In this document: piece after piece, positions 40,995-52,805 of the stretch
How positions within the stretch are numbered: the first letter of the stretch is position 1
Layout: each line of letters begins with the position of its first letter
Source: Tomocerus qinae
Lineage: Eukaryota; Arthropoda; Collembola; Entomobryomorpha; Tomoceridae
NCBI GenBank assembly: GCA_020055645.1
Contig: CM034546.1
Coordinates: 10,726,001 to 10,790,000 of the forward strand
Reading direction: 5' to 3'
DNA length: 64,000 nt
Notes under the pieces: generated by a model
The model's database searches: none
What the model was told of the DNA's origin: nothing
Seen by the model: only the letters and a program-made list of their open reading frames with translations
Position numbers and translations under genes: made by a program

Positions 40995-41094
40995 NNNNNN
41001 NNNNNNNNNNNNNNNNNNNNNNNNNNNNNNNNNNNNNNNNNNNNNNNNNNNNNNNNNNNNNNNNNNNNNNNNNNNNNNNNNNNNNNNNNNNNNN
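40995..41094. other. Assembly gap (100 N)
   Basis: Exactly 100 N, the usual placeholder for a gap of unknown size. The bases just before it (AGTGCCGATTTCAA, about 40978-40991) match the inner part of the terminal repeat of the element at 42421-44835, so a copy of that element may lie in the gap. Confidence 0.97.
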
Positions 41095-41214
41095 ACATTC
41101 AAAAGAATGGGAAATAGAGAAAAAGTGTCTAAGGGACAAACAGTGGGAGAAGCGTGAGCTAACAAAAACTGTACATTTTTATCGACAATAATATTTGATA
41201 AGAATAAAATCCGT

Positions 41215-41640
41215 AGGATGCGGTTCTTAAAAAGTCATCTCTTAAGTCGTCCCAATCACATGACCTTTTAAAAAATCATCCCTAAAGTCATCTCTAGTAT
41301 ACGGTTTTTATGAAGTCATCTCTAAAGTCATCCCGATCACGTGTTCTCATAAGAAGTCATCCTTCAAGTCATCTTTGGTAAATGGTTCTTAAAAAGTCAT
41401 CCCTTAAGTCATCCCGATCACGTGTTTTCTTAATAAGTCATCCATAAAGTCATCCCGATCACGTGTTTGCTTAATAAGTCATCGCTAAAGTCATCTCTAA
41501 TATTCAACTCTTATAAAGTAATCTCTTAAGTCATCTTAATCACATGGTTAGTTAAAAAGTCATCTCAGATGACTTCCAACATTGAAAAGACGAGAATGAG
41601 ACTAGTCCCACACAAGTCATCTCTGACTCAGACTAGTCTG
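41215..41640. repeat. AAGTCATC minisatellite
   Basis: Degenerate units of about 35-45 bases built of AAGTCATCTCTAAAGTCATC followed by CCGATCACGTGTTTTC-like spacers. The right part (41560-41640) contains AGTCATCTCAGATGACTT, a near-palindrome, and a GACTAGTC/AGACTAGTCTGG dyad. Confidence 0.85.
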
Positions 41641-41706
41641 GCTGCCCATCACTGGCATCACGTACTGTTAAAATATAATCAATATAGGCATGTAACAAAA
41701 ACTTAC

Positions 41707-41826
41707 TCGTTTCTATCATTACTGTAACGTCCAATAATGGCCAACTGGATTTTGGGTCAGCCACATTTTCAACTAAAGTTTTTGCGTTTTCCATAGGCCA
41801 TTTGCAGTTGACACATTTTGTGGGTG
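41707..41826 (-). pseudogene. Isolated paralogue of a gene C exon
   Basis: 120 bases, the same length as the 29210-29091 exon, with the same acceptor (TTCTTAG|CACCC) and donor (|GTAAGT) contexts. It is open and encodes TKCVNCKWPMENAKTLVENV then SSWPLLDVTVMIET, with Trp changed to Cys in the first motif. No other gene C exons were found here: upstream is the 2.4-kb element and downstream the minisatellite and gap. Probably a stranded exon of a broken duplicate. Confidence 0.65.
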
Positions 41827-43379
41827 CTAAGAAAACAGAATTTGTCTTTTAAAAAGTTTATGACGGAAAACATTTAGTCAAATATTACGTAACACCAAAC
41901 CAAAAAATAAAACATTTAATTGATTAATCCTGTATAAAATACCGGAAACTGCGATGGAGCTTTCTGTATAAAACTTTACGACGCCACTGTGTTTACAGAT
42001 GGGATGACTCGAAACCTACTGGTTTACAATTATGTATTGTCCAAATTTTTATTAGGATAAACCGGGCATAAAATGGATCTATTTTATTTTGTCCCATTAG
42101 TGTGGCTATATATCCTAACAATGATAACCGTAATATTTAAGCACATAATGTAAATGATTTTTAATTGTTTTATAGGCATTTTCCAATACATATTCTCAAA
42201 TATAAACCTTATAATAAATATACGGTTATTATACAAACAATATTCAATTCTGCCCATCGTCTAACTTCCCTATCCTTTCCTACACATTCCGAAATGCTTG
42301 CACGGGATTCCCTAGCAACACCCTAGGTTTAATTTTCTAGGAAAGTAGTCCAACAATAAAAACTCGTTGTTAAAAGAGGTGTTAAAGTATCTCGTAATTA
42401 TTAGTTTTTCAGTAAAATTGTAATTGAGTGGGTGGGATGAAGAACTGCCGATTTCAAAAACCCAATAATTACCATAGAGATTTTCGGTCAACTGCAGAAC
42501 TGTGGGTATTTTCATAAACTATTTCCGCGCGCATTTGCTGTTTGAATAGATAATATTTTACATTTTCTTTCAAATTCAAACCACGTAGACCGTCATATTT
42601 GTAGTCTATATTACAGTCGTCACCATGAGTTCTTCTGACAGTGATTCAAAATTTGACCTCGGTCAATGAATGGGTTGCGAACGCAGGACGCTATGCCAAA
42701 CTAGTACTACTAACTGGGGATTGAATATTATTAGCACTTAAATGAATATGATTCACTAAGGCACTTCCAGACGGGTCGTAAATCCGGCTGGTTTGGTATG
42801 GTAAAAGAATGTCAATTAATGACGATGATAGGTGGTGGTTGTTGAGGTTGAGTGACTTTGATGTCACGAGGATGGCTGATTAGACTAGGCAGGCTTCGGT
42901 CAATTCCAGTTCGGCTGGTCAACTTTGCTAGCTGGCTAAAATGCGTGTACTTTATCGAAACTGTGTTTACTAAATAAAGCACTGATGAACTGTAGCTATT
43001 TACTAACTAATCTATTTATTTAATTATAAAAATGAGTGACAAGTGAAGTAGGAACTTGCACGTTGTCACGAGAGAGAATTACAAAGATGCTTTCTGGAAG
43101 CAAGAGTGAGAGTGAATGCTCATTGAGCGTCTAGTCCAGAATGGAATTGTAGTGTCAGGAATAGCTTAGAATATTGCTTAATATACAACTTGATTGAGTG
43201 GAATTAAAATAGAATAAAAATGCACTTCTGAATGCGTGGTCTGGAAAAAGGATAAAAGTTACCACGAGAGGGCTCGTACAGTCAAGCTCTTCTTTGATTA
43301 ATCCAATTTTTTTGTCATTAGCCAATGAAATTGCAGATTTCCATGAGCGAGTATTATCCACTCATGATAAAGACTCATG

Positions 43380-43800
43380 ATAATGCCCGTGCCCGTAGAA
43401 AATGAGCCCATGCCCGCTCGTACCGCCTGTGAGCTTTCGAATTTGTCTTTGCCTCCCCGTTCCCGCCCGTGAGCATCTTTGATTGGCCCGTGTCCTGCCC
43501 GCCTGTACCTGTGAAATTTCTTTGCTGTGTGCTCGTGCCCGCCCGTGAGAAATTTGTAGTATGAGCACGGGCCGGGCACACAAAAAGCAAAATTTCTGGC
43601 TTTTTTTACTATATATATTTACGGGTAGTTACTGGCGCCCGCGAGCAGCATGAATTTTCCTGCCCGTGGCGAATGAGCCCATGCCTGCCCGTGAGCATCC
43701 CGATTTACCCGTGGCTTCCCGTGCCCACCCGTGGGTATCCTTGATCTGCCTGTGCTCGCCCGTGAAAATTCTGTATCATGTGCCCGTGCAACTCTCTAGG
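43380..43800. repeat. GC-rich GCCCGTG low-complexity block
   Basis: Dense GCCCGTG/CCCGCCCGTGAG words with one inverted section (GAGCACGGGCCGGGCAC at about 43562-43578). Strikingly GC-rich in an AT-rich region. It may be the interior of a further MITE inside the 2.4-kb element, but no clean ends were found. Confidence 0.7.
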
Positions 43801-44331
43801 ATGAATGCTAAATTTAAATCTCATTGCAACCTCATTTGCATATGGACATAGTTGAGTTATTGGAAATTACTTAGAGATTAAACCTTTAAAATGAATCTTA
43901 TTTGTTTTGGGTACATAAACTTATATTATTTACCTTTTATTCTTTTCGTTTCAAAATGGATATAAAGCTTTCAAAGTCAACTCAAGTGACACAAAATCTC
44001 TTTATCGTGAAAGTCTCTATCTTTATCGTTATCTTTATCGTTTATCTCTTTTCAGTTTATTGAATATCTTCAATTTAATTTCCAGACTTTAGCTGTAGAT
44101 ATTACTAGATGTTTTAATTCATAAGTAATTTCCAAAACCGAGATTTAGATTTGCATTTATCCCAACATTAATTTCTTTATTATGAGTGCATAATATTCGC
44201 AATTCACGGTACCTCTTAAAATGCATTTGCATTTAAGTCTTGGATACCTGGAATTTCATTGGGTAATGACAAAAAATTTGGACCAATGAGAGAGGGGCTT
44301 GACCTAGGTCAAATTTTGAATCACCTGTCAG

Positions 44332-44511
44332 CAGGGCATGAAAAACCCATGGGTTTTTCCTTTTGGTTAGGAAAAACCCAACCCAAAAACCCGGGTTTTT
44401 GGGTTTTGGGTTTTTGGGTTTTTGCCCAAAAACCCAGGGTTTTTGCTGTTTGCTACCCAAAAACCCACCCAAAAACCCAAAAACCCGGGTTTTTGGGTTT
44501 TTCATGCCCTG
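44332..44511. mobile_element. 180-bp hAT-type MITE made of AAAAACCC words
   Basis: The ends CAGGGCATGAAAAACCCA and exact inverse TGGGTTTTTCATGCCCTG are flanked on both sides by the 8-base duplication CCTGTCAG (44324-44331, 44512-44519). The interior is almost only AAAAACCC and its inverse. It split a TTCTGACAGGTGATTCAAAA sequence that is continuous at about 42633 of the host element. Confidence 0.93.
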
Positions 44512-45098
44512 CCTGTCAGAACTGGTGGATGACGACAATAATCTCTGAATTTAATTTAAGTTTTGTTAATATCTGTGCGGATTTTTTGCGATCAATGGCA
44601 GAAAACATTTTTTCTAATTAGCCCAAAAAAGAGCCCAATCTGAATTAAACCAAAATAGCCCAATCTAAACCTGAAGCCTAAACCTGAAGCCCAAACCTGA
44701 AGCCCAACCTAAACCTGAATTTTTTATCACATTTGGTATCCCAAAATTGTTGACTGACCCCTCAAATTATGTTTATTTTATCCCTACATATACAGATATT
44801 GAAATCGGCACTTCTTCATCCCACCCACTCAATTATTACTTCAAGAAATATTCCAATAATCGTGAACTATTTGAAATATATAAAATAAATACATTTTTGG
44901 AATAATTCAAATAAATATAAATATGCGTATTAGTAATGAATATCACATACGTACCCCGGATGTTTATCATTTATATGAAATTTGTAATTGTTCGATTTTT
45001 AATAAATTAAATGTTTATTTTTGCAGAAGCTTCAAATGCAATGTCAGACAGCCTGACTTATTTAAAGCTCATTTTATTATTATTAAGTGAATTATTTA

Positions 45099-47047
45099 TT
45101 AAATTATCTTACGCAATTCAGAGACATCATCCATTGCAACTGGAAATAAACGATTTGAAATTTTTGTAGCGATCAATTTTAGTTTTTTTAAAAACCCCAA
45201 GAAATGAACTTCCAAAGTATGATGCCAAATCCTTTCTAAGAACAGTGTAAAGAAAGACCCAATTAAGATGTATCCACAAGCAAAGAAAATGGTATGAATC
45301 TTCATTGAAAGACTTATCGGCATTGTCTGAGACTCTTGATGCTTCAGTATTGAATGGGAAATTATATACTTAATATTATTTTCGAAAGCGTCTTGCTGAT
45401 AAAAATATTTTAAGAAGCCTCCTTCTTGCATAAATTGAAAATATGAATGGAATTTGTAACGGTAACAATTTTGGAATTTATAAGGCATCGGTTCAGCAAG
45501 ATCTGTTTCCTTGACAGTCATGCAGACACCATCTGAAGATATTTGAGATGGTATTAGAAGCACATGGTATTTACTTTCCTCTTTGTTAATAACGTCAAAT
45601 ACTCTCAATAAAAAGTTGGTCAACAACTTGTATGTAAGTTCCCATATTCCCATTTTTCTACCATTTGGTGATGCATCGGTTTGCCAATCGAATTTGTAGA
45701 CACTTTTATTATAACTCTTCACAATTTTATATTTTTCAAAGAATTTAACTTTCTGTTCGTTCATATTCCGAAACTTGTCTTTCTGCAAAAACAACTTGTA
45801 TCCATTTTCCACGAGATCTTTGAAGTCCACAAATTGTTTTCTGTCTGGCGGAGCAATAATTTCGCTTGTTATCCACGTTTCATATTGAGTAACAATTACA
45901 AATCCCGTGGACACAATTGCCAAATACAAAATGTTTCTTCCTTTATTGGAAACATCCTGATTTAAAAGAACGGCTATTGTGGATACTAGAATTATTTGTA
46001 CTTTCTTGTATAAAGAAGTAATTCTAAAGCTCAAAACATAAAATGAAATCGGTATTAGCGAGAATATCAGCAACCAGGAGTAGCTATCAAAAGTATTTTG
46101 AACTAGAACTGTCAAAGGAGTGTCGAAGAAACGAGGATTGGCTTCACAGTAGTAGGGAATCATTTCTCGAAAGTATTCAATGAAAGAGTTTGATACCACT
46201 TTATCTTATAAGTTTTCACTTTATTTGAAAGCATTCGAATTTGTCCATATAGTTTATGTTCTTTCACATCTTCATATTTCCTTCCATATACTACAGTAAA
46301 GTTTAATCTTTCAGCCATCAACTCAACAGCTCTAACTGAATGTCGACAATAGAATCCCTCTTTCATTGTTGAGTAGATTGTTTTCCGACATTCGGGCATT
46401 TTTACAGGACCAATAAACGAAAATTGTCCAAAATAACCAGCAATCTCAATGCAATAAAGATTGCCATTTAAAGTAATCCAAATCTTTTCCCATTCTTCCT
46501 CGGATAATCTGTCTTTGATTCGATAAAGGGATAAACCCCCTCTTTTAGAATTGTAGAGAATTGGAGTGTAAACTGAATATTTGTTCCTTCTTCTCATTGC
46601 AAATATAAAGAGGGGAGGAAGCAAATGTTTAATAAGGCTTGATCGCCAATTTGAATTCATCCATTTCAATTCATCTTTGATGACAATTATAAATCTTGAA
46701 TTCCGACGATTTATTTCTTTTCCAACGGATGCAACCAGGTTTGTCCTAGTAGGATGTGGTTCTATGAGAATATTTAAACTGCACAAATTTCTAGACAGAT
46801 CCCGTGGCTTGGCCGAATGACGACCAAAAATAGTTATGTTATAAGTGTATGTTGCCAAGGTCCAGGGTTGGCCATTTTGGTTAGACAATATAAAATCCGT
46901 CTGCCATTCGGACTGGTCAAACGTGACCATGTTAAAATCACAATTTCTATAAAATGACAAACTTCGGAAACATTGGACATTGTTGATGACAAAAGCAGTA
47001 AATAAAATTGGGATAAAGCGGACCATAAAATGTATTTCCTTATGCAT
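45099..47047 (-). CDS. Family-B IR-like receptor, copy B2 (one frameshift)
   Basis: Intronless putative chemosensory ion channel, about 649 codons (642 if the conserved second Met at 47026 is the start, which gives a cleaner signal peptide, MVRFIPILFTAFVINNVQC). The extracellular N-terminal part has several Cys. M1 SWLLIFSLIPISFYVLSF is at about residues 323-341, M2 YLAIVSTGFVIVTQ at about 373-388 with the IR-like YETWITSEIIAPPDRKQF following, then a second lobe and M3 (HTIFFACGYILIGSFFTLFLE, about 583-602). One base is missing near 46186 (between WYQTL and FIEYFRE, compare 32515-32530 in B1), splitting it into 47047 to about 46160 and about 46199-45099. As a single lesion this may be a sequencing error. 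AATAAA-type signals lie downstream on this strand at about 45005. Confidence 0.78.
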
Positions 47048-48790
47048 TTTGTCAAATTCAAACTCAGCCTATCTAAAATGTTATTTTACTATTTACAAAA
47101 AAGGTAAAAATGTGGCTCTATTGTAAAGAATGTGGAAGGGCAGTTCTGCTATTCTAAGCGTGTTTATTATGGTACATGAAATTCCCAACCTCAAGTGAAT
47201 AGTATGCCGTACTGTATAATTAAATTCAGAATGATTGCAGAATCACAATTGGCGCCAGACATGGCACTTTAAATATTTCTCGGAAATAAATAAGCGAAAT
47301 TTTTAAAATGTTTCGCGAAATATTTCCAATATCTTTGAAAAATTTGAAATAAATGAAATAATATTGTACATGGCATTTATTTCAAAAATTTCAATAAATT
47401 TCACGCGAAATAAATGAATTGCGCATGCGTGTACACATGAGGATTGTATTTCAAAAATTTCATCAGTTTCAAATATTTCATTTTTTAAGAAAATTCCTTG
47501 AAATAAGAAATTAATGCCATGTCTGATTACATAAAAGAGTCAAAGATTACATAAAAACCAAATATTGGTACATTTCAGTTTAGTGTGAACTATAACTCGG
47601 AGTTTTTGTAGTGTCACTTCACATTACGAATGCGAATAATGTTACTTAAAATAGTCGACTGGAAACATTATTGGATTTAGTTTATTATTTAAATGTGAAG
47701 TGTAGATTAGATTTCTGCTTTTTGAACTTTCACTTACCCAAACAATTCAAAGAAATCAGGCCACAAAGCATCTATAGATTTCGATTTTATTCTATCCTTT
47801 TTTGGAGTAAACTCAAGAAGGTTTTCTTTAATTTTTATTAATATTTCGAAGGTGTCTGAGGTTCTGGTACTAAATGATAATAGTCCACTGCATTACAATA
47901 CTTGTATTACTATTAAATATCAGAACGGAATCCAGATCTATAAATGTTATATTTAAAACGTCAATGGTTAATTTATAATATTAACAATGCTTTAACAATA
48001 TAGCGAGAGTCGTTTAAGATTAGAGGATTACACTTCCTGATCGAAGATATCTAAAGTATTGTGATGGAACTACGAAAGTAGTATTCATAATAATGACAAT
48101 AAATTGTCGGCGCTATCTCTTCACATATATGCCTTCTTCGTTCCCTTATCGTCAGAATGAATGTGGATATTTTGGATGGCTTAGAACTGTCATGTTTCAC
48201 TTGCCTATAAGCCATAGTCTTATAAAATATTTAAACGTGTTTTGGCTAAAGTCACTGAGAGACGACAAACTTTGCTGGCCTCAAGTTATTTTTCTTCGCA
48301 CACAACCTTCCGACATTGAAATGATGATTCGTCAGTGAATACAGTATAACAAAGAAATACCATTACTATTATAATACATCACGATATTTTAGTATTTGTA
48401 TCACGAATATGAGGACTTAGGGCTGTTCAATGTGTTTCCAGCGAAGGTAAACGATATTAAGCTTAGCTTACATAAACACATTTCTTGGATGGACATTAAA
48501 GTTGACTGCATACATAATTTAATGAATTAGCATGAACAGCTTAGGCACTTTCAGACTTACAACTATGACCAACAATAACGACAAGACTTACATGAGACCT
48601 TCACTTCCAAGTTAAGGTCTAAATTATTCAAACTTAACAGACATCAATAATTTTTTGTGAGAAATGTGATGTTTTTGTGAGTTTGCAAAATTTATATTGC
48701 TGGTAGGTGCATTGCATTTAGCACTGCGTTTGCATTGGCGTAAAGACAGTTATAAATAAACGTATATAAATTGTTATCTCAAACACTTAC
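47048..48790. other. Intergenic flank of B2
   Basis: Contains a MITE (47256-47525) and, from about 47760 to 48540, sequence shared with the B1 flank at 34100-34870. No gene recognised. Confidence 0.55.
47256..47525. mobile_element. MITE of GAAATATTTC words
   Basis: Ends CAGACATGGCA (47256) and inverse TGCCATGTCTG (to 47525). The interior is AAATTTCA/TGAAATTT-type words and their inverses around a GCGCATGCG centre. Target duplications are not visible (ATTGGCGC versus ATTACATA), so the superfamily is uncertain though it resembles the hAT-type elements here. Confidence 0.65.
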
Positions 48791-48910
48791 GTATAATTCA
48801 GCGAATACCTCGTGCAGTTGAATTATCACTTTTGGTACTTCACGCAGATGGATGATTTTGTTTAGAATGAGTAATTCATTGTATGACACAAAAGTATACA
48901 GGTGATCCAT
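48791..48910 (-). other. Possible first exon repeated elsewhere in disrupted form
   Basis: Open for exactly 40 codons from an ATG (MDHLYTFVSYNELLILNKII..., ending EVFAELY) to a good donor (TAC|GTAAGT at 48790). The related segments at about 6901-7020 and 60818-60940 share the start and donor but carry one extra base mid-way. Leucine/isoleucine-rich, no domain recognised, and no downstream exon identified. Confidence 0.3.
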
Positions 48911-49290
48911 GCAGCAAAATTTTGTGTAAGTTGGTGATTGTGATGCTTTTTCTTATCTTACAGGTGTTGCAAATTATCTGTGTTCAATGTTTCAATGCTA
49001 TTCAGTTTACATTAGTTGGAATATAACATGTTTTATATAATTGGGACAGATATCTATATTATATTGTTGGTAGACATATAGGGCTATTGTGCCAATATTC
49101 CTATGCTATATTATGCCTCTTTATTCGTGATTATAAAAAGACTTAATATACGCAGACTCAAGCAGAACTATATGCACCTTTACTTTATAATGTTTTGTGT
49201 AGTACAATTGTACGTCATTGTTTTAATAATTCTTGAATGGTATCGTCAAAGATACAGGTTGAAAGTTGCCTCGATGGTATTTGGTAAAAA

Positions 49291-52200
49291 CGCCTAAAAC
49301 GAAAACCCGAATTTACCTACACTTAAACTTAAGTCTTATTCTTAGTGAACTCGAAATTTAAAAAAATCCATTTATAAGGCCTTCTTTTTGCATGTAAAAA
49401 GCTAGCATGTGTGTAGCATCGAGTTCACTAGCATTGAGACCTTACTGTATGTAGATTATGCAATTGTCGATGTACAACGGCTTTGAAGAAAGTGCAAAGA
49501 CAACAACAATCCTCGATGATACTGCTTAGCGACAAGCAGAAATGAGTAATTTTTCTACGGGTGATTATGAAGAAACCCGGTAAGTAGAATAATATGTCTT
49601 AGTTATTAAAATGAGGCTCTTCGTCCCTGTGGTGTAACACCAGCAAGAAAAGGTAAACACAGAAAATTGATACCCACAATTTTATCAAACAGATATATGC
49701 AGCAGATTAAAAATAGGACACAAAATTCTGGAGAGCTTACTATATCTTTATTTCTTTTAATGTTTCATACAACAGATAAAAAGACGGGTTTCTCCAATTC
49801 CCATCCAATTCTTCCACTCCAAAAACTATTTAATTTCAAAAATGCAGAGACCTTTTTAGGAAAAAAAGGGCACACTGAGCCCTCATAAATACATATTTTT
49901 TAAAAATATAACAACTTTTTATTCTCCAAAGGGGAAGTGTTATTAATGTTCTGCACATCGACGAGATAGCCGTAAGTATAAACAAATCAGTATCATACTG
50001 CGTGAACAACCGCAACCGTACTTTATATATTACCCTAATTTAAGTGGTGAGAACTAAAGTTATCATCATCATCATCATTTTATTAATTGAATATGGCATA
50101 CAGCGGATTCAGTAGACTGACATATTACATTTGCATATAGAGATTGATGATGTTGGCAGATGAGATTCTATTCATGACGACACCGAATCCCACCATACCA
50201 ACATCCCATATACATACACATAATAGCATTTAACATCCCATGAAGTGCAACATAGCATTCAATTAACTGAACTAAAGTTATAACCTTTTACATTTTGCAT
50301 GGGAGAGAATAACAGTAATCGGCAATCGGGCAGTGAGTAATACATTAGATTATCTTCCGTTATATATGTCACAAACATCTTCAAATTAAATAATTCGTGT
50401 TGATTACATTATCATGCAGATTTAAAATGCTGAAAATTTGATTTAACTTTTAAGCTAAAAAAATAATTAATGCCGATCCATAGAACAGACACAATCTGCA
50501 TGCACTGGTTCAAACTGTGGGAGTGTGATATGTATGAGTCACGGTTAACATTGTGCAGTTTTTTAAACATTTTTATTCCAGCATGAATTGACGTATGCTT
50601 TATCAAAACTCGGACACTGCTCACGTTCGCATCGCTCACTTCAAAATACTTGCCTGATTAGGCGAAAAGTTCAAGGATACATACTTGGTATTACATTCAT
50701 GGTTATTTAATTACACAAAACACAGATATAAAGTTTAGTGTATTGCTTTATCGGATATTCTAAATGTTCATATTCATAACTATTCACTGGAGGGATGCAG
50801 TTCAGCATACCCATAATGATTCATCTCTGAATGAAGTAGTTTATGTTTCATTGACCATTGGTTTGAATTGATTAAATAGTATCCTTTTATGCTGTACCCA
50901 TATTACAATTATAGACAATGCTCTTGATAAGATATTTAAAATTTAGTGTCAAGCTTTGCCTTTATTGCCCCATCATGTGGTTTGCTACAGTCTACTACAG
51001 ATACCTATATTTTACTAGGCTCAACAACCTTGGTTGAAGTGTAGAGCAGACGATTCAGCCCCAAAAGCTCGCCTATTTAAGAACTAAACCATTTTTCCAA
51101 TTGTAGGTGAATAAATTGTTTGGGTTAGTTATATCACGGTACTTTAAAGAATGGTCATATAACTTGTATTCCAAAGCTTGTCGAAAAGTTGACGAAATCT
51201 GAAGCGATGGCTGCATGAACACATGATGCGTGCAGGATAAATGAAAGTGGGCCATCTCTTCAGATTTCGTCGACTGGGCTACAAAATATGGTTATGATGG
51301 AATAGAGAGTTATCTTACCATTCTTCTTGTATCGTATGTGTATATAATTCTCAATTCCAGAAACAGTCAAGTCAAAGTTACTAGTAATTGATTGAAGTAA
51401 TTGAATGTATAATATGAGAATTGGATATCCCCTGAGTGCCGACCTTAAAGCCGCGGCCCTCTGACAATCGCCTTAAGACCAATAAAAGCTAGAATACAAA
51501 CTATCATCTACAAACTACAGAATACAGACTATTTACAACTTGATCAGTTGACGTGATGTTGACTAGGACTGTGACAACGGAAGTTGACGACTGGACATCG
51601 ACAATGACACTTGTACTGTGACCGTTGACCCCTGGACAAAGCCTGATGACCCACTTGGCACAGTGTGATTTCGCTAGGACGAGTTAGGACAACTTGGACA
51701 GTTTTGTTAGGACTTTAGCTTGATCAGCCAATATGATGCTACTTGATCAGTTAGCAGGGGAAAGGCAAGTGTCCAGAACAATGCATTTTGGATTTCTCTT
51801 ATAGTTTCTTTCTTCTTATGTTATTTTAGTAGATAACATCAAAATGCCTTAGACATGGTTCTTATGGTACCAAAATTAAACAAACTTACATCTTAGTGAT
51901 CAAAGCAAATTATAGACGATTAACTACATCTATATCATATAACAATAACTTTGCTATTAACAGTACAGCTACTAATAGCAATATAATCAAATAAGGTTTC
52001 AGTGTAAATGAACCTTATAACTTCAACAAAACTCGAGTTGAGCAAAAGAACGTGGGAGGATTGTAATACTACAACATACATATGATACGGTGTATTTCTA
52101 TACAGAATAGAACTTGTGAAGTTGAAACTATAATAACTGGTGGTGACCACGAAAGAGAATTTTCTCTATCTTTATCTAAATGATGAGTGGACGGGCGCCA

Positions 52201-52357
52201 ACGAGTAGTGAGTAGTCTATTTTGTAATTACACAAGACAAAGAGATATATCTGGGACAGAATACATATACGACTGCACAATGGTAGGTGACCGACTTCGG
52301 AAAGGTATTACCCTACTCAGATAACTTTTCCAGCTCATTTTTAATCCCATTAATATA
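49291..52357. other. AT-rich intergenic stretch
   Basis: A short ATC run lies at about 50063-50080. No gene, element end or RNA was recognised. Around 51530-51700 GTTGAC/GGACA words recur loosely. Confidence 0.5.
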
Positions 52358-52505
52358 TCTTTTGGTTTTGGCTGGCGAAGCAGTGAGCTCTGAAGGAATC
52401 GTGACTGGAGAAGAATAGGCCACCCAATCAGCTTGGTGGGTGGTCTATTGATTCTCAATCACGATTTCTTCGCAGCTCACTGCTTCGCCAGCAAAGAACA
52501 AAAGA
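52358..52505. repeat. Long imperfect hairpin
   Basis: 52371-52389 (GCTGGCGAAGCAGTGAGCT) is the exact inverse of 52474-52492. Pairing continues inward with few mismatches through GAATCGTGA and GGCCACCC to a short loop at about 52427-52435, and weakly outward through TCTTTTGGTTTTG. Could be a palindromic MITE or a structured transcript. Confidence 0.8.
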
Positions 52506-52805
52506 GTCAAAATACCAATAAATAGGATTACAATGAACAATGAATTACAAAAATGCATTGGATAATATATACATATTTTTAGTTGATTCCTGACGCACTA
52601 AATAACAGCAATAAATATCAACATATAACCAAAGTTTTTAGAGTAAGCATAGTACAACAGCCCAAAACTTGTGTATCTACATATACAAGATAAAGTTGAG
52701 TGCCAGTGCTACTTCAAATTCGAGTATATTAAATAGGTTATCTTTGTAGATCACTTTGTTATTAACTTTCGTGCTTTCCAGTTCCAACGTTACAATATTG
52801 TAATA

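Larger units (their letters stand above)
42421..44835. mobile_element. 2.4-kb element with 37-base terminal inverted repeats
   Basis: The left end TAATTGAGTGGGTGGGATGA... (42421-42457) is matched in inverse with one mismatch at 44799-44835. It sits where homology to the 29.0-29.9 kb block stops and 31.17-kb homology resumes, so it replaced about 1.2 kb present in the other block. Inside, a second inverted match joins about 42600-42665 and about 44297-44540 (TTCTGACAG|TGATTCAAAATTTGACC), the latter split by a nested MITE. No transposase frame was found. It could be a non-autonomous TIR element or two copies in inverted arrangement. Confidence 0.8.

Noticed and set aside
43298-43590. Overlapping Arg/Gly/Ala-rich frames
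   Set aside because: They come from the GC-rich GCCCGTG block; no codon bias, start context or domain.
44233-44621. Pro/Asn/Lys-Gly-Phe-rich frames on both strands
   Set aside because: They are the AAAAACCC words of the 180-bp MITE read in several frames.
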